From assembly GCA_004297465.1 (NCBI GenBank), contig SCUB01000017.1, forward strand, positions 62,001 through 126,000: DNA of 64,000 nucleotides. The letters are read 5' to 3'. The translations under genes and the position numbers were made by a program. How positions within the stretch are numbered: position 1 is the stretch's first letter; every line of letters begins with the position of its first letter. The notes below the pieces were generated by a model, which saw only the letters and a program-made list of their open reading frames with translations, made no database searches and was not told the origin of the DNA. This DNA is from Xanthobacteraceae bacterium (GTDB lineage Bacteria; Pseudomonadota; Alphaproteobacteria; Rhizobiales; Xanthobacteraceae). Of this stretch, positions 35,244-44,815 are shown piece by piece.

Positions 35244-35869
35244 GCAGCCCTGCCCTCGATAAGGACATCGCCAACGCTCGGCACGTCGAGAAGATGCGCA
35301 AGCACAAGGCCGCGCGCGACAAGCTGATGGCCAGCAAGAACTGCGACAAGGGCCTCGTCATCGTCCATACCGGCAACGGCAAGGGCAAGACCTCGGCCGC
35401 GCTCGGCATGGTGTTCCGTCACGTCGGCCACGGCCTGCCGGTTGCTATCGTGCAGTTCATCAAGTCGCCTGATTGGGACACCGGCGAGGCGCGGCTGCTG
35501 GCGCAGTTTCCCGAACTCGTCACCCTGCACATCATGGGCGAAGGCTTCACATGGGAGACACAGGACCGCAGCCGCGACATCGCCGCCGCCCGCGCCGCAT
35601 GGGAGCGCGCCAAGGAACTGATCCGCGACGAGCGCCACCAGATGGTGCTGCTCGACGAGATCAACATCGCGCTGCGTTACGACTACCTGCCGGCCGATGA
35701 GGTGGTGGCGTTCCTGCGCGACGAGAAACCGGCCGCCAAGCATGTCATCCTGACCGGCCGCAACGCGCCCGCCGCGCTGATCGAGGCCGCCGATCTCGTC
35801 ACCGAGATGACGCTGGTGAAGCATCCTTTCCGTCAGGGCGTGAAGGCGCAGAAAGGCATCGAGTTCTGA
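35240..35869 (+). CDS. cobO: Cob(I)yrinic acid a,c-diamide adenosyltransferase
   Basis: 209 residues. The P-loop [14 protein letters not shown], the [16 protein letters not shown] block, and [15 protein letters not shown] with the Walker B Asp are typical of CobO/BtuR. It transfers the 5'-deoxyadenosyl group from ATP to the cobalt of the corrin. The ATG at 35240 overlaps the cobU stop and has AGGAGGA in front; a longer upstream frame is not homologous. cobQ follows after 2 bp. Confidence 0.94.
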   Translation: MSSPALDKDIANARHVEKMRKHKAARDKLMASKNCDKGLVIVHTGNGKGKTSAALGMVFRHVGHGLPVAIVQFIKSPDWDTGEARLLAQFPELVTLHIMGEGFTWETQDRSRDIAAARAAWERAKELIRDERHQMVLLDEINIALRYDYLPADEVVAFLRDEKPAAKHVILTGRNAPAALIEAADLVTEMTLVKHPFRQGVKAQKGIEF

Positions 35870-35871
35870 CC

Positions 35872-37338
35872 ATGGCCGCGCGCACGCCGGCGGTGATGAT
35901 CCAGGGCACCGGATCGAATGTAGGCAAGTCGACGCTGGTGGCGGGACTGGCGCGCGCGCTGGTCCGCCGCGGCCTCACCGTGGCGCCGTTCAAGCCGCAG
36001 AACATGTCGAACAACGCGGCGATCGCCGTCGACGGCGGCGAGATCGGGCGCGCCCAGGCGCTGCAGGCGCGCGCCGCGCGCATGGCCCCGAGCGTGCACA
36101 TGAACCCGGTGCTGCTCAAGCCCGAGAGCGACACCGGCACGCAGGTGATCGTGCAGGGCCGCCGCGCCGGAACGTTGCGGGCGTCCGACTTCACAAGGCG
36201 CAAGGCCGACCTGATGCCGGTGGTGATCGACAGCTACACGCGGCTCGCGCGCGAAGCCGACATCGTGCTGGTCGAGGGCGCCGGCAGTCCGGCGGAGATC
36301 AACCTGCGCGCCGGCGACATCGCCAACATGGGCTTTGCGATGGCAACCGGCATGCCGGTGCTCATCGCCGGCGACATCGATCGCGGCGGCGTCATCGCCA
36401 GCCTCGTCGGCACCCACGCGGTGCTGGAGGCTGACGAACAGGCGCTGGTGCGCGGCTTTCTCATCAACAAGTTCCGCGGCGACCGCCGCCTGTTCGACGA
36501 CGGCGCGGCGGCCATTGCTCGCCTGACCACGTGGCCGTGCCTCGGCGTGGTGCCGTGGCTGCCGCAGGCGGCCTGGCTGCCGGCCGAGGACGCGTTCGAT
36601 CTCTCCCGCGACGACACGGCGGACCCGGCGCGCCTCACCGTCGCTGTGCCGATGCTCTCGCGCATCGCCAATTTCGACGACCTCGATCCGCTCGGCCTCG
36701 AGCCCGGCGTGAGGCTGATCTTCATCCGGCCCGGCGAAGCGCTGCCCGGCGACGCCGGCCTCGTCATTCTGCCAGGCTCGAAATCGACCATCGGCGATCT
36801 CGCCTTCCTGCGCGAGCAGGGCTGGGACGTCGATATCAGGGCGCACATGCGGCGCGGCGGCCGCGTGCTCGGCCTGTGCGGCGGCTATCAGATGCTCGGC
36901 CACACCATTGCCGATCCTCACGGCATCGACGGACCAGCCGGCACGGTGGAAGGACTGGGCCTGCTCGACGTGAGCACCGTCATGACGGCGGACAAGTCGA
37001 CGGTCGTGGTGACCGGCACGCATTGCGCCAGCGGCGCCGCCATCACCGGCTACGAGATTCATCTCGGCCATACGCAAGGGCCCGACTGCGCGCGCCCCAT
37101 GGTCACGCTCGATGGCCGTCCCGACGGCGCCATGTCGGCCGATGGCCGCGTGCAGGGCACCTATGTGCACGGGCTGTTCACGTCCGACGCGTTCCGCCAC
37201 GCATGGCTCAGGGATTTCGCCGTCGGCTCCGGACTTGCCTACGAGGCGAAGGTCGAACTGGCGCTCGACGCGCTCGCCGACCACCTCGAAGCCCATCTCG
37301 ATATCGACCGCATCATCGCCATCGCGCGCGAAGGCTAG
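35872..37338 (+). CDS. cobQ: Cobyric acid synthase (glutamine-hydrolysing)
   Basis: 488 residues. The N-terminal dethiobiotin-synthetase-like domain has [21 protein letters not shown] and [12 protein letters not shown]. The C-terminal glutamine amidotransferase domain has the catalytic Cys in [10 protein letters not shown] and the His in TYVHGLF. It amidates four side chains of adenosylcobyrinic acid a,c-diamide. It ends the riboswitch-controlled operon, and its TAG overlaps the TAG of cobD on the other strand in CTAG. Confidence 0.95.
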   Translation: MAARTPAVMIQGTGSNVGKSTLVAGLARALVRRGLTVAPFKPQNMSNNAAIAVDGGEIGRAQALQARAARMAPSVHMNPVLLKPESDTGTQVIVQGRRAGTLRASDFTRRKADLMPVVIDSYTRLAREADIVLVEGAGSPAEINLRAGDIANMGFAMATGMPVLIAGDIDRGGVIASLVGTHAVLEADEQALVRGFLINKFRGDRRLFDDGAAAIARLTTWPCLGVVPWLPQAAWLPAEDAFDLSRDDTADPARLTVAVPMLSRIANFDDLDPLGLEPGVRLIFIRPGEALPGDAGLVILPGSKSTIGDLAFLREQGWDVDIRAHMRRGGRVLGLCGGYQMLGHTIADPHGIDGPAGTVEGLGLLDVSTVMTADKSTVVVTGTHCASGAAITGYEIHLGHTQGPDCARPMVTLDGRPDGAMSADGRVQGTYVHGLFTSDAFRHAWLRDFAVGSGLAYEAKVELALDALADHLEAHLDIDRIIAIAREG

Positions 37339-38303
37339 AGAGCGATCGCAAACGCGGCATAAAGCGCGGCGTGAAGGATGCACGCCGCGACCATGAGGCG
37401 GAGCGCCCCGCCGATGTCGGCCGGCCCTGCGGCGCGGCCGGCGGCATTGAGCAATGGATCGTCGGCTATCGTCGCCCCGTAGCGGCGCGGCCCGGCGAGC
37501 ACGACGCCGAGCGCCGCGGCCATCGCGCTTTCCGGCCAGCCGGCATTGGGCGAGCGGTGCTGGCGCGCCTCTTGCCCCATTATAGTGAGCGTGGGCACCA
37601 CGGAACCCCGCACCACCGGCGCGGCCAGCGCGATCAACACGCCGGCCAGCCGCGCCGGCACAAGGTTCATGACATCGTCAAGCCGCGCCGCGGCCCAGCC
37701 GAAGGCCTCGTGGCGCGGCGTGCGATGGCCGATCATCGAGTCGGCGGTGTTGACGGCCTTGTAGGCCAGGAGGCCCGGCAGCCCGAACAGCGCGAACCAG
37801 AACGCCGGCGCCACCACGCCATCGGAAAAATTCTCGGCACAGGATTCGATCGCGGCGCGGCATACGCCTCCCTCATCCAGGCTTTCCGGATCGCGGCCGA
37901 CGATCAGCGCCACCGCCGCGCGGGCATGTGCGAGACCGCCGGCCACGAACGCCGCCCGCACCGCGTCGACATGCTGGTAGAGGCTCTTCTGCGCGATGAA
38001 CACGGAAGCAATGAGAGCAGCAAGCATTTCGCCCGCCGGCACCCGGCGCAACGCCAACTCGACGATCGCGCCGGCACCCGCGGCGACCGCCACGAGAAGC
38101 ACGACCGCCGCGATGCCGGCAAAGCACCGCCGCGATGCCGGCCAGCTCTCGCGATTGAGTTCGCGGTCGAGCGCGCCAATCAGCGCGCCCAGCCATACCA
38201 CCGGATGCGGCCAGCGCCGCCAGACCGAGGCCGGATCGCCAACCAGCGCGTCGAGCGCCAGCGCCGCAAGCAGCACCCACCCTTTCGCGGCGAAGGTTTC
38301 CAC
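37335..38303 (-). CDS. cobD: Adenosylcobinamide-phosphate synthase
   Basis: 322 residues, membrane protein with several hydrophobic segments. Hallmarks are [23 protein letters not shown] near the start, [17 protein letters not shown] in the middle, and [14 protein letters not shown], all typical of CobD/CbiB. It attaches the aminopropanol arm to cobyric acid. The start is GTG at 38303, immediately after the btuF stop (TGACGTG), so btuF and cobD are coupled. It converges with cobQ with a 3-bp overlap of stop codons. Confidence 0.93.
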   Translation of the reverse strand: METFAAKGWVLLAALALDALVGDPASVWRRWPHPVVWLGALIGALDRELNRESWPASRRCFAGIAAVVLLVAVAAGAGAIVELALRRVPAGEMLAALIASVFIAQKSLYQHVDAVRAAFVAGGLAHARAAVALIVGRDPESLDEGGVCRAAIESCAENFSDGVVAPAFWFALFGLPGLLAYKAVNTADSMIGHRTPRHEAFGWAAARLDDVMNLVPARLAGVLIALAAPVVRGSVVPTLTIMGQEARQHRSPNAGWPESAMAAALGVVLAGPRRYGATIADDPLLNAAGRAAGPADIGGALRLMVAACILHAALYAAFAIAL

Positions 38304-38304
38304 G

Positions 38305-39174
38305 TCAGCGGCTCACGCGCTCGATCTCGGCCGCCAGCCGGTCGAGCGCCTCCCCCAGCATCGGTCCGCCGCACACCGTCAGCCGCTCGGGAATGATGAG
38401 ACGGCGCTGCGGTGGATACAGCGTTTCCAGCGCCGGGTGCAGCAGAAAGGCGCGACCCTGATCCTCGGCAAAATCGCTGTCGTCGGTGACGAGCAGAAGA
38501 TCGGGCCGCGCGCTCACGATTTTCTCAAGCGATGCGAAGCCGCCCGATTTGAAGCCGATCTCGCTGGCCGCATTGGACAGTCCCACGGCGGCGAACAGCG
38601 AACTCATCAGGCCGTCACCGCCGGCAACCCAGCCGCGCCGCGACAGCGTGAGCACGCGGTAGCGCGTGCGCGATGCCGCCGCGCGGGCGCGGGCGACGGC
38701 GGCATCGAGGCGCGCGACTTCCCGCGCGGCCCGTTCCTGCTGGCCGGCCAGTTCTCCCATGCGCAGGATCTGGCGCCTGGCTTCATCGAGCGAACGCACC
38801 ATATCGAACTCGACGACGACCACTCCCTTGTCCTTGAGCAATTCGCGGGCTGCGCGCTTGGCGAAGCGGCCTGCGACGACGGCATCGGGTTTCAGCACCA
38901 GGACATCCTCGGCCTCGCCCGACAGGCGTGGGTAACCGCGCGCGGCCGCGGCGGCCCACGACCGTGACGCATCACGCGAATGCGGGCTGAGACCGACGAT
39001 CTGCCCCGGATCGGCCAGCGCCAGCAGGAGCTGATCGGTGCAGACGTTGATCGACGCGATGCGCGGCTTGTCCGCCGCGTACGCCGTCGCGTTCCAGCAA
39101 CATACTAAGAGCAAAGCGACGGCGAGCCATCGCGGCAAGGCAAGACTCTCGCGTTTGGCCGGATGCGATGGCAT
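38305..39174 (-). CDS. btuF: Cobalamin-binding periplasmic protein of the B12 ABC importer
   Basis: 289 residues. A Sec signal peptide spans about 1-31 (ALPRWLAVALLLVCCWNATAYA). The helical-backbone binding-protein fold follows: RIASINVCTDQLLLALADP, IVGLSPHS and a long middle helix rich in Arg/Ala, then RPDLLLVTDDSD. ATG at 39174 is used; another in-frame ATG at 39192 would overlap the cobC start region. It precedes cobD with coupled translation. Its importer partners btuC and btuD lie beyond the oppositely oriented cobC. Confidence 0.87.
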   Translation of the reverse strand: MPSHPAKRESLALPRWLAVALLLVCCWNATAYAADKPRIASINVCTDQLLLALADPGQIVGLSPHSRDASRSWAAAAARGYPRLSGEAEDVLVLKPDAVVAGRFAKRAARELLKDKGVVVVEFDMVRSLDEARRQILRMGELAGQQERAAREVARLDAAVARARAAASRTRYRVLTLSRRGWVAGGDGLMSSLFAAVGLSNAASEIGFKSGGFASLEKIVSARPDLLLVTDDSDFAEDQGRAFLLHPALETLYPPQRRLIIPERLTVCGGPMLGEALDRLAAEIERVSR

Positions 39175-39183
39175 AACGAGGTC

Positions 39184-40233
39184 ATGAAACATGGTGGCGA
39201 TCTTGCCGACGCGATGAAGCAGTTCGGCGGCTCTTTCGACGACTGGCTTGACCTCTCGACCGGCATCAATCCGTGGCCGTGGCCCGTTCCGGCCCGCTTG
39301 CCGGACGCGGCGTGGCAACGCCTGCCTTCCGTCGCGGATGTCGAGCAGATCGCCGCCGCCGCGCGCCGCGCCTATCGCGTTGCCCGGCACGCGGCAATCG
39401 TCGTTGCCCCCGGCACACAGGCGCTGATCCAGTGGCTGCCGCGGCTGGCCGCTCCCGGCGCGGTCGCGATCATGCGGCCGATCTATGAGGAGCATGTGCA
39501 GTCGTGGCAAAACGCCGGCCGCGCGGTGATCGAAACCGGACGCCTCGACCCGCTGCCGGCGGTGGCGCGGCACGCGGTGATCGTCAATCCCAACAATCCG
39601 GATGGCCGCGTCATCGATCGCGCCACGCTGGCGCGGATAGCGGGCGAGGTGCAGCGCGCAGGCGGCTGGCTGATCCTCGACGAATCCTTCGTCGATCTGG
39701 ATCCCGGCCAAAGCGCGGTCGACATGACGGCGGAATTGCCGGTCGTTGTGCTGCGTTCGTTCGGCAAGTTCCACGGGCTTGCGGGCATCAGGCTCGGCTT
39801 TGCCATCGCCGCCAGGCCAATCGCCGACCGCGTGGCCGAGGCGCTCGGGCCATGGGCGGTGTCGGGTCCAACGCTCGCGATCGGGCGGGCCGCGCTCGGC
39901 GATGCCGAATGGGCGGCCGCGATGCGCCCTCGCCTCGCCGCCCAGGCCAGCCTGCTCGACGCCGTTCTCACCGCCGCCGGTCTTGCCATCGTCGGCGGCA
40001 CGGCGCTGTTCCGGCTGGCCTCGCATCCCCGCGCCAGAGAAATTCATCGCTCCCTTGCCGCGCAGCGCATCTGGAGCCGCCGCTTCGACTGGCGTGACGA
40101 CCTCCTGCGTTTCGGCCTGCCGGCTGATCAGGCCGGACTCGACCGGCTCGCGGCGGCGCTCATGCGGGCGACAGACGCTCACGATGCGGTCCACGGCACG
40201 ATGACCGGCTTGCCTTCATGGGCGGCGCGGTAA
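39184..40233 (+). CDS. cobC: L-threonine-O-3-phosphate decarboxylase-type aminotransferase-fold enzyme (CobC)
   Basis: 349 residues, PLP fold type I. HGGDLADAMKQFGG and WLDLSTGINPWPWP at the start, IVNPNNPDGR, LILDESFVDL and the PLP Lys195 in RSFGKFHGLAGIRLG are diagnostic for the CobC/CobD decarboxylase, which supplies aminopropanol phosphate. The start codon is only 9 bp from the divergent btuF start. The 3' end overlaps the convergent btuD gene by 55 bp. No riboswitch or ordinary promoter space lies in front, so its promoter must be inside btuF. An earlier ATG at 39163 is possible. Confidence 0.9.
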   Translation: MKHGGDLADAMKQFGGSFDDWLDLSTGINPWPWPVPARLPDAAWQRLPSVADVEQIAAAARRAYRVARHAAIVVAPGTQALIQWLPRLAAPGAVAIMRPIYEEHVQSWQNAGRAVIETGRLDPLPAVARHAVIVNPNNPDGRVIDRATLARIAGEVQRAGGWLILDESFVDLDPGQSAVDMTAELPVVVLRSFGKFHGLAGIRLGFAIAARPIADRVAEALGPWAVSGPTLAIGRAALGDAEWAAAMRPRLAAQASLLDAVLTAAGLAIVGGTALFRLASHPRAREIHRSLAAQRIWSRRFDWRDDLLRFGLPADQAGLDRLAAALMRATDAHDAVHGTMTGLPSWAAR

Positions 40234-40958
40234 GCCTCGACACGGAACACGTCGGCCAGCACGGCGGGCGCGAACACCTCGGCAGGCGGACCGGCAACGA
40301 CAAGGCGTCCGGCGCGCAGCACCAGCACGGTATCGGCAAAGCGCGCCGCGAGGCCGAGATCATGCGTGACCACGATCACCAGCGTGCCGCCGTCGGCGGC
40401 CTGGCGCAGCAGACGCATGACATCGATCTGGTGGCGCGGATCGAGCGAGGCGACCGGCTCGTCGGCGAGGATCACCGGCGCCTGCACCGCCATCACCCGC
40501 GCCAGCGCGACGCGGCTCAGTTCGCCTCCCGACAGTTCAGTGACGCGACGCCCGGCGAACGCCGCGACATCGGTGACCGCCATCGCCTGTTCGACCGCTT
40601 CGGCGTCGCGCGCGCCAAGCCGCGATGGATCAGTGGCGCCATGCGGATAGCGCCCGAGCGCGACAATGTCGCGCGCCGGCAGCGGCCAGTGAACGGCATG
40701 GCCCTGCGGCAGATAGGCAAACCGCAAGGCACGCTCATGCACGGCGAGCGTCGCCACCGTCTGGCCGCCGACGCGGACCACCCCTTGCGCCGGCAGAAGG
40801 CCGGCCAGCGCGCGCAACAGCGTCGTCTTGCCGGCTCCGTTGGGACCGACCAGCACGACAAGCCGCCCCGGCGGCAGGGAGAAAGAGGCGTCCTGCACCA
40901 CGAACCGCTCGCCGAGGCGGACGCTCACCTCATCGGCGACGAGGAAGTCGGCGCTCAT
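40179..40958 (-). CDS. btuD: Vitamin B12 ABC importer ATP-binding protein
   Basis: 259 residues. The Walker A motif is GPNGAGKTT, the signature LSGGELSRVALARVM, the Walker B motif ILADEPVASLDP and the switch His in VVTHDLGLAARFA, as in FecE/BtuD proteins. Its ATG overlaps the btuC stop. Its last 55 bp run antisense to the end of cobC, and both reading frames continue through the overlap with conserved-looking sequence. Confidence 0.92.
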   Translation of the reverse strand: MSADFLVADEVSVRLGERFVVQDASFSLPPGRLVVLVGPNGAGKTTLLRALAGLLPAQGVVRVGGQTVATLAVHERALRFAYLPQGHAVHWPLPARDIVALGRYPHGATDPSRLGARDAEAVEQAMAVTDVAAFAGRRVTELSGGELSRVALARVMAVQAPVILADEPVASLDPRHQIDVMRLLRQAADGGTLVIVVTHDLGLAARFADTVLVLRAGRLVVAGPPAEVFAPAVLADVFRVEAYRAAHEGKPVIVPWTAS

Positions 40959-41971
40959 GTCAGGCTCCCGCCCAGCGATCGCCGCTCGCGCACGATCAGA
41001 TAAAGAAAGAACGGCACGCCGATGATGGCCGTGAGCACGCCGACCTTGATATCCGTGGTCGAGGGAATGATGCGGACGGCGATATCGGCGGCAAGCAGCA
41101 AGCCCGCGCCAGCGAGCGCGCCGGGCAACAGCAGCCGCGCCGGATCGTGACCGACCAGCGATCGCACCAGATGCGGGGCCACGAGGCCGACAAAGCCGAT
41201 CGTGCCGGCAACCGCGACGCTGGCGCCGACGCCGAGCGCGACCCCGGCGATCACCACGAGGCGCAGCCGATGGACATCGACGCCGAGGCTTTGCGCCGAA
41301 TCCTCGCCGATGCTGAGAGCCCGGAAAGCGTGGCGCCGGCTCATCAGCAGCACCGCGCCGGCGATGATGAACGGAAGCGCGAGCAAGACGTGACGGAAAC
41401 TGCGATCCTCGAGCGAGCCAAGCAGCCAGAACGCGATTTCGAGCGCCGCGAACGGATTGGACGCGAGATTCATGGTCAGCGCCGTGGCGGCGCCGGCAAG
41501 ACTGGAAATCGCCAGCCCGGCGAGGATGAGCAGCAGCAGGCTGGCGTTGCGCCCGGCAACCACAAGCAGCAGAAATACCGAACCGAACGCCCCGGCGATG
41601 GCCGCCGCCGGCAAGGCAAAGGAGCGCACGTCGGCAAGGCCCAGTGCGATGATCGTCACCGCGCCGAACGCCGCCGCCTGCGGTGCACCAAACAGCGAGG
41701 GCGCCGCAAGCGGATTACGCAACAGCCCCTGCAGCGCCGCACCCGACAGGCCGAGCATGCCGCCGATGGCAAGCCCAAGCACGGCACGCGGCAGCCTTAT
41801 CTCCTGTACGATAACGCGCTGCTCCTCGATGCCGGCACCGAACAGCGCGCGCACCACCGTGGACGGCGACAGCGGCACCGGCCCCACCCCCAGCGACAGC
41901 ACGAACAGCAGCGCCACCACGGAGCCGAGGATCGCGACAACCGTCACGCTGGTCTTGACCGGATGCTTCAC
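40955..41971 (-). CDS. btuC: Vitamin B12 ABC importer permease (FecCD family)
   Basis: 338 residues with about ten membrane segments. Family motifs are IRLPRAVLGLAIGGMLGLSGAALQGLLRNPLA (quoted in part: LSGAALQGLLRNPLA), GTIGFVGLVAPHLVRSLVG and RIIPSTTDIKVGVLTAIIG. The start is GTG at 41971, 3 bp after the btuB TAA. It forms the inner-membrane pore for cobalamin. It is followed by btuD with an ATGA overlap. Confidence 0.92.
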   Translation of the reverse strand: MKHPVKTSVTVVAILGSVVALLFVLSLGVGPVPLSPSTVVRALFGAGIEEQRVIVQEIRLPRAVLGLAIGGMLGLSGAALQGLLRNPLAAPSLFGAPQAAAFGAVTIIALGLADVRSFALPAAAIAGAFGSVFLLLVVAGRNASLLLLILAGLAISSLAGAATALTMNLASNPFAALEIAFWLLGSLEDRSFRHVLLALPFIIAGAVLLMSRRHAFRALSIGEDSAQSLGVDVHRLRLVVIAGVALGVGASVAVAGTIGFVGLVAPHLVRSLVGHDPARLLLPGALAGAGLLLAADIAVRIIPSTTDIKVGVLTAIIGVPFFLYLIVRERRSLGGSLT

Positions 41972-41974
41972 GGC

Positions 41975-43918
41975 TTACCAGGTGACATTGAACCCGCCAT
42001 AGAATGCGCGCCCCGTCGTGCCGTAGTTGAGCACTTCCTGATAGGGCGTGTCGGTGACGTTCTCCATGCGGGCGAAGACGCGCCAGTTCGCGTCGATGCG
42101 GTAATCGGTGTAGATATCGAGGCGTGCATAGGGCGCAAGCGGGCTGGTCTCGTTGGAGCCGCTGAAGCGCCGCGAGACGACGAACACGCGCGGCTCGATC
42201 AGCCATTGCGGCAGCGGCGTTATCGCGAACGCCACGCGGGCGGAATGCGGGGGTCGGCGCTGCAGCGTGAGGTTGGTCCGCAAATCCTTGGCGTCGAGAT
42301 AGGTGTAGGCCACCTTGACCACCATCCAGCCCGGCAGCACGCCGAGCTCAGCGCCGACTTCGACGCCCGAGGTGGCGGCGCGCGCCACGTTGAAATAACG
42401 CATGGTGGCGCTATCGAACTCGATCAGATTGTTCAGGCGGTTGTTGAAACCGGTCACGGAAACCGTGGCGCGGCCGTTCAAGAAACTCTGATCGATGCCG
42501 GCATCCCAGCCAATGCTTTCCTCCGATTGCAAATTGGGATTGCCATAGGTCGGAGCGTAGAGCTGGTAAAGCGTCGGCGCCTTGCCGCCGGTGCCCGCGC
42601 TGGCACGCAGCTTGCTGCCGGTCTCGGGGATGAGATAGGCCGCCGTGGTGCGCCATGTCGCGAAACGATCGACATCGACGACATCATCGACACGGCCGCC
42701 AGCCGACAGGATCAGGCGCTGCATGATCGGAATCTGCCACAGCGCGAAAGCCGAATGCGTTTCCTGCTGGCCGGCCAGGCCCGGTGCGCGCGGCAGCGGC
42801 GTCGGCAGCAGGCGACTCGAGAACGTGGCCGCGTTCTCATGCTCGATCTTGGCGCCGGCCACCAGCGAGCCGAACGCGCCCATCTGGATGTTGGCCTGAT
42901 ATTCGCTTCCCACCCGCTCGCCGATAAACTCGGAAATCGTCGAGGTCGTGTTCGCCGGCAGCGTGTTGGTCTTGAAGGTCACGTCGTTGAACACGCGCTC
43001 GGTGCGGTTGGCGAACACGTTAAGGCTGTGCGTCACGGCGCCACCCAGCGTGTCGACCGCGACGCGGCCCCAGCCTTGCTGGAACAGGCGTGACGCTTCG
43101 GAAGGCGTGTCGGGAAAGGCTCCCGTTGCCTGGTCGTAGGCGGCGCGCGTGCGCGACGACATCAGGCCTGCTTCGGCGCGATAGCCTTGGCCCGCGTCGT
43201 AACCGAGCCGCGCCGATCCCGCCATGCGGTCGAAACCATCGCTGTCCAGATTGGGAAACCGCGCTTCGATCGCCGGAATGCGATAGCCATAGCGCGAGAA
43301 GCCATCGCTGCGCTGTCCGGCCGCCGTGACCGCATAGGACCATGGCCCCTGGGAACCGAGCAGCGAACCGTTCGCCATGGCGGTGCGGTAGCTGCCGGCT
43401 TCGGTTTGCAGGCTGAATTGCGCCGGACCGCTGCCTTTCTTGGTGATGATATTGATGACGCCGCCGATCGCATCGGAGCCATACAGCGCGCTCTGCGGAC
43501 CGCGCAAGACCTCGACGCGATCGATGGCCCCCGCCGGAAACATCGAGAAATCATAGTCGCCGCCGGCAGCACCCGGATCGTTGGCGCGCACGCCATCGAT
43601 CAGCACCAGCGTCTGGCCGGGATTGGTTCCGCGCAGGCGGACGCTTGCGGTGGCTCCGGGGCCTCCGGTCTCGGTCACGTCCAGTCCCGGCACGGCCCTG
43701 AGGGCGTCGACCATGGAGAGCGGATTGGATTTTGCGAGATCCGCGCCGTGAACGACATTGATGGCGCTACCGGTCCGCTCGATCGATTCCGGCGAGCGGT
43801 CCGCCGTGACGACCACCTCGGGAATGGCCATCGGCGTGGTTTCCTGGGCGCAGGCAAGATTGAACGGCAAGCAAGCCGCCACGATTGCGGCAGTGCCGTG
43901 AACGCTAAGAACTTTCAA
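41975..43918 (-). CDS. btuB: TonB-dependent outer-membrane cobalamin receptor
   Basis: 647 residues. A signal peptide (about 1-24, ending LACA) precedes a TonB box-like EVVVTA. The plug domain contains ALRAVPGLDVTETGGPGATASVRLRG and RVEVLRGPQSALYGSDAIGGVINIIT (both quoted from longer blocks, each in part recognised), and the protein ends in an aromatic FNVTW, as outer-membrane barrels do. The start is TTG at 43918, supported by a strong GGAGGGGGG site. A B12 riboswitch leads the transcript. It takes up cobalamin or another corrinoid across the outer membrane. Confidence 0.92.
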   Translation of the reverse strand: MKVLSVHGTAAIVAACLPFNLACAQETTPMAIPEVVVTADRSPESIERTGSAINVVHGADLAKSNPLSMVDALRAVPGLDVTETGGPGATASVRLRGTNPGQTLVLIDGVRANDPGAAGGDYDFSMFPAGAIDRVEVLRGPQSALYGSDAIGGVINIITKKGSGPAQFSLQTEAGSYRTAMANGSLLGSQGPWSYAVTAAGQRSDGFSRYGYRIPAIEARFPNLDSDGFDRMAGSARLGYDAGQGYRAEAGLMSSRTRAAYDQATGAFPDTPSEASRLFQQGWGRVAVDTLGGAVTHSLNVFANRTERVFNDVTFKTNTLPANTTSTISEFIGERVGSEYQANIQMGAFGSLVAGAKIEHENAATFSSRLLPTPLPRAPGLAGQQETHSAFALWQIPIMQRLILSAGGRVDDVVDVDRFATWRTTAAYLIPETGSKLRASAGTGGKAPTLYQLYAPTYGNPNLQSEESIGWDAGIDQSFLNGRATVSVTGFNNRLNNLIEFDSATMRYFNVARAATSGVEVGAELGVLPGWMVVKVAYTYLDAKDLRTNLTLQRRPPHSARVAFAITPLPQWLIEPRVFVVSRRFSGSNETSPLAPYARLDIYTDYRIDANWRVFARMENVTDTPYQEVLNYGTTGRAFYGGFNVTW

Positions 43919-43964
43919 GATTCCCCCCTCCGTCGACCCACCGTCGAACGAGTTTGTGCCTCGT

Positions 43965-44128
43965 CGTTGGCCGGTCTCCTGGCTCGCGGAACCTGCATCC
44001 GCCTTCCCGGCGCTAAGGCCAGTGGCATTCTGGATGAGGAAAATCCGCTTACAGTTGCGGGGGCAGCCGCGGCATTGGGATCAGATCCCGCACCGCATTC
44101 CCGTTTCACCTCTCACATGAGAGGCACC
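43965..44128 (-). promoter_or_regulatory. Cobalamin riboswitch controlling btuB-btuC-btuD
   Basis: On the minus strand the aptamer elements appear in order: AGAGGTGAAACGGGAATGCG, GCTGCCCCCGCAACTGTAAG, GCCACTGG, GGGAAGGCGG and the B12 box AGCCAGGAGACCGGCC (43969-43984). Between the aptamer and the btuB start a small hairpin TCGAC (43933-43937)/GTCGA (43943-43947) adjoins the ribosome site, which fits translational control. Confidence 0.95.
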
Positions 44129-44143
44129 AAACGACATGGGACG

Positions 44144-44173
44144 CTATCAATCACAGAATATTTCCGGAGGCAA
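44144..44173 (-). promoter_or_regulatory. Candidate promoter of the btuBCD transcript
   Basis: Read on the minus strand, TTGCCT (44168-44173) and TGATAG (44144-44149) with an 18-bp spacer resemble a sigma-70 promoter. Transcription would begin about 10 bases before the riboswitch aptamer. The remaining DNA up to 44344 (about 170 bp) shows no gene or strong structure. Confidence 0.4.
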
Positions 44174-44344
44174 GGTCATCGATCCGTGGTTCCTGTGGAG
44201 ACGATCCGGGGTCGCATCCATGGGACGACGCACTGCCGGCTCCATGAACGGCCATGGGCCCTCCTCGCCACGTCGCAACGTCACCCCGGCAAGATCCTGT
44301 CCGATTGAACTTCCGGGCGACATCCAGCGTTGGAGCACGCCGCG

Positions 44345-44806
44345 CTACACCTGCTTTACCCCGTACTTTAGAAGAAACGCCTCGCGCAGCCCCTCCTCCG
44401 TGATTCCCGTCCCGAACTCATAAGCCGGCGAGTAAAGCGGAAGCGCCTCCGCGACGGCGACACGCACAACATCGTGGACGGGATAATCCCTCCCATTGAT
44501 GCTCCAGACCCATTCCGCGACAAGATTGTAATCGGGATTCTCCACTCCAATCACCGAAGCGACGCCGGAGAAGCGATAACCGCGGCGCGCGAAGATATCG
44601 ACCGCATTGATCGCGATTGCGGGATTGCGGCGCAGATTCGCCACCGTGCGCGGCGAGGAGATGTCGGCAAAGAACAACAAATCCTCACGCGCCATCAACG
44701 ACGCCTTGGGTGAGAGATTCGGAGTCCCGTCTGGATTCACGGTCGCGACAAAACAGAGTTTGGCGTGACCGATTATCGCAATCATGTCATCGGTAATGAT
44801 AGCCAT
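44345..44806 (-). CDS. Pyridoxamine 5'-phosphate oxidase-family (FMN split-barrel) protein
   Basis: 153 residues. KLCFVATVNPDGTPNLSPKA, LLFFADISSPRTVANLRRNP and AINAVDIFARRGYRFSGVA are typical of the flavin-binding split barrel (each is one short block). It is too short for PdxH and lacks its C-terminal dimer region. It probably binds FMN or F420-like cofactor, or acts as a general stress or reductase protein. GAGGTGA precedes the ATG. It lies 9 bp after the SDR gene stop, so it is probably co-transcribed with it. Confidence 0.82.
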   Translation of the reverse strand: MAIITDDMIAIIGHAKLCFVATVNPDGTPNLSPKASLMAREDLLFFADISSPRTVANLRRNPAIAINAVDIFARRGYRFSGVASVIGVENPDYNLVAEWVWSINGRDYPVHDVVRVAVAEALPLYSPAYEFGTGITEEGLREAFLLKYGVKQV

Positions 44807-44815
44807 AACATCACC

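Noticed and set aside
38305-40194. Apparent 629-residue protein ending in BtuF
   Set aside because: Its first half is antisense to cobC. The signal peptide of BtuF begins right after the ATG at 39174.
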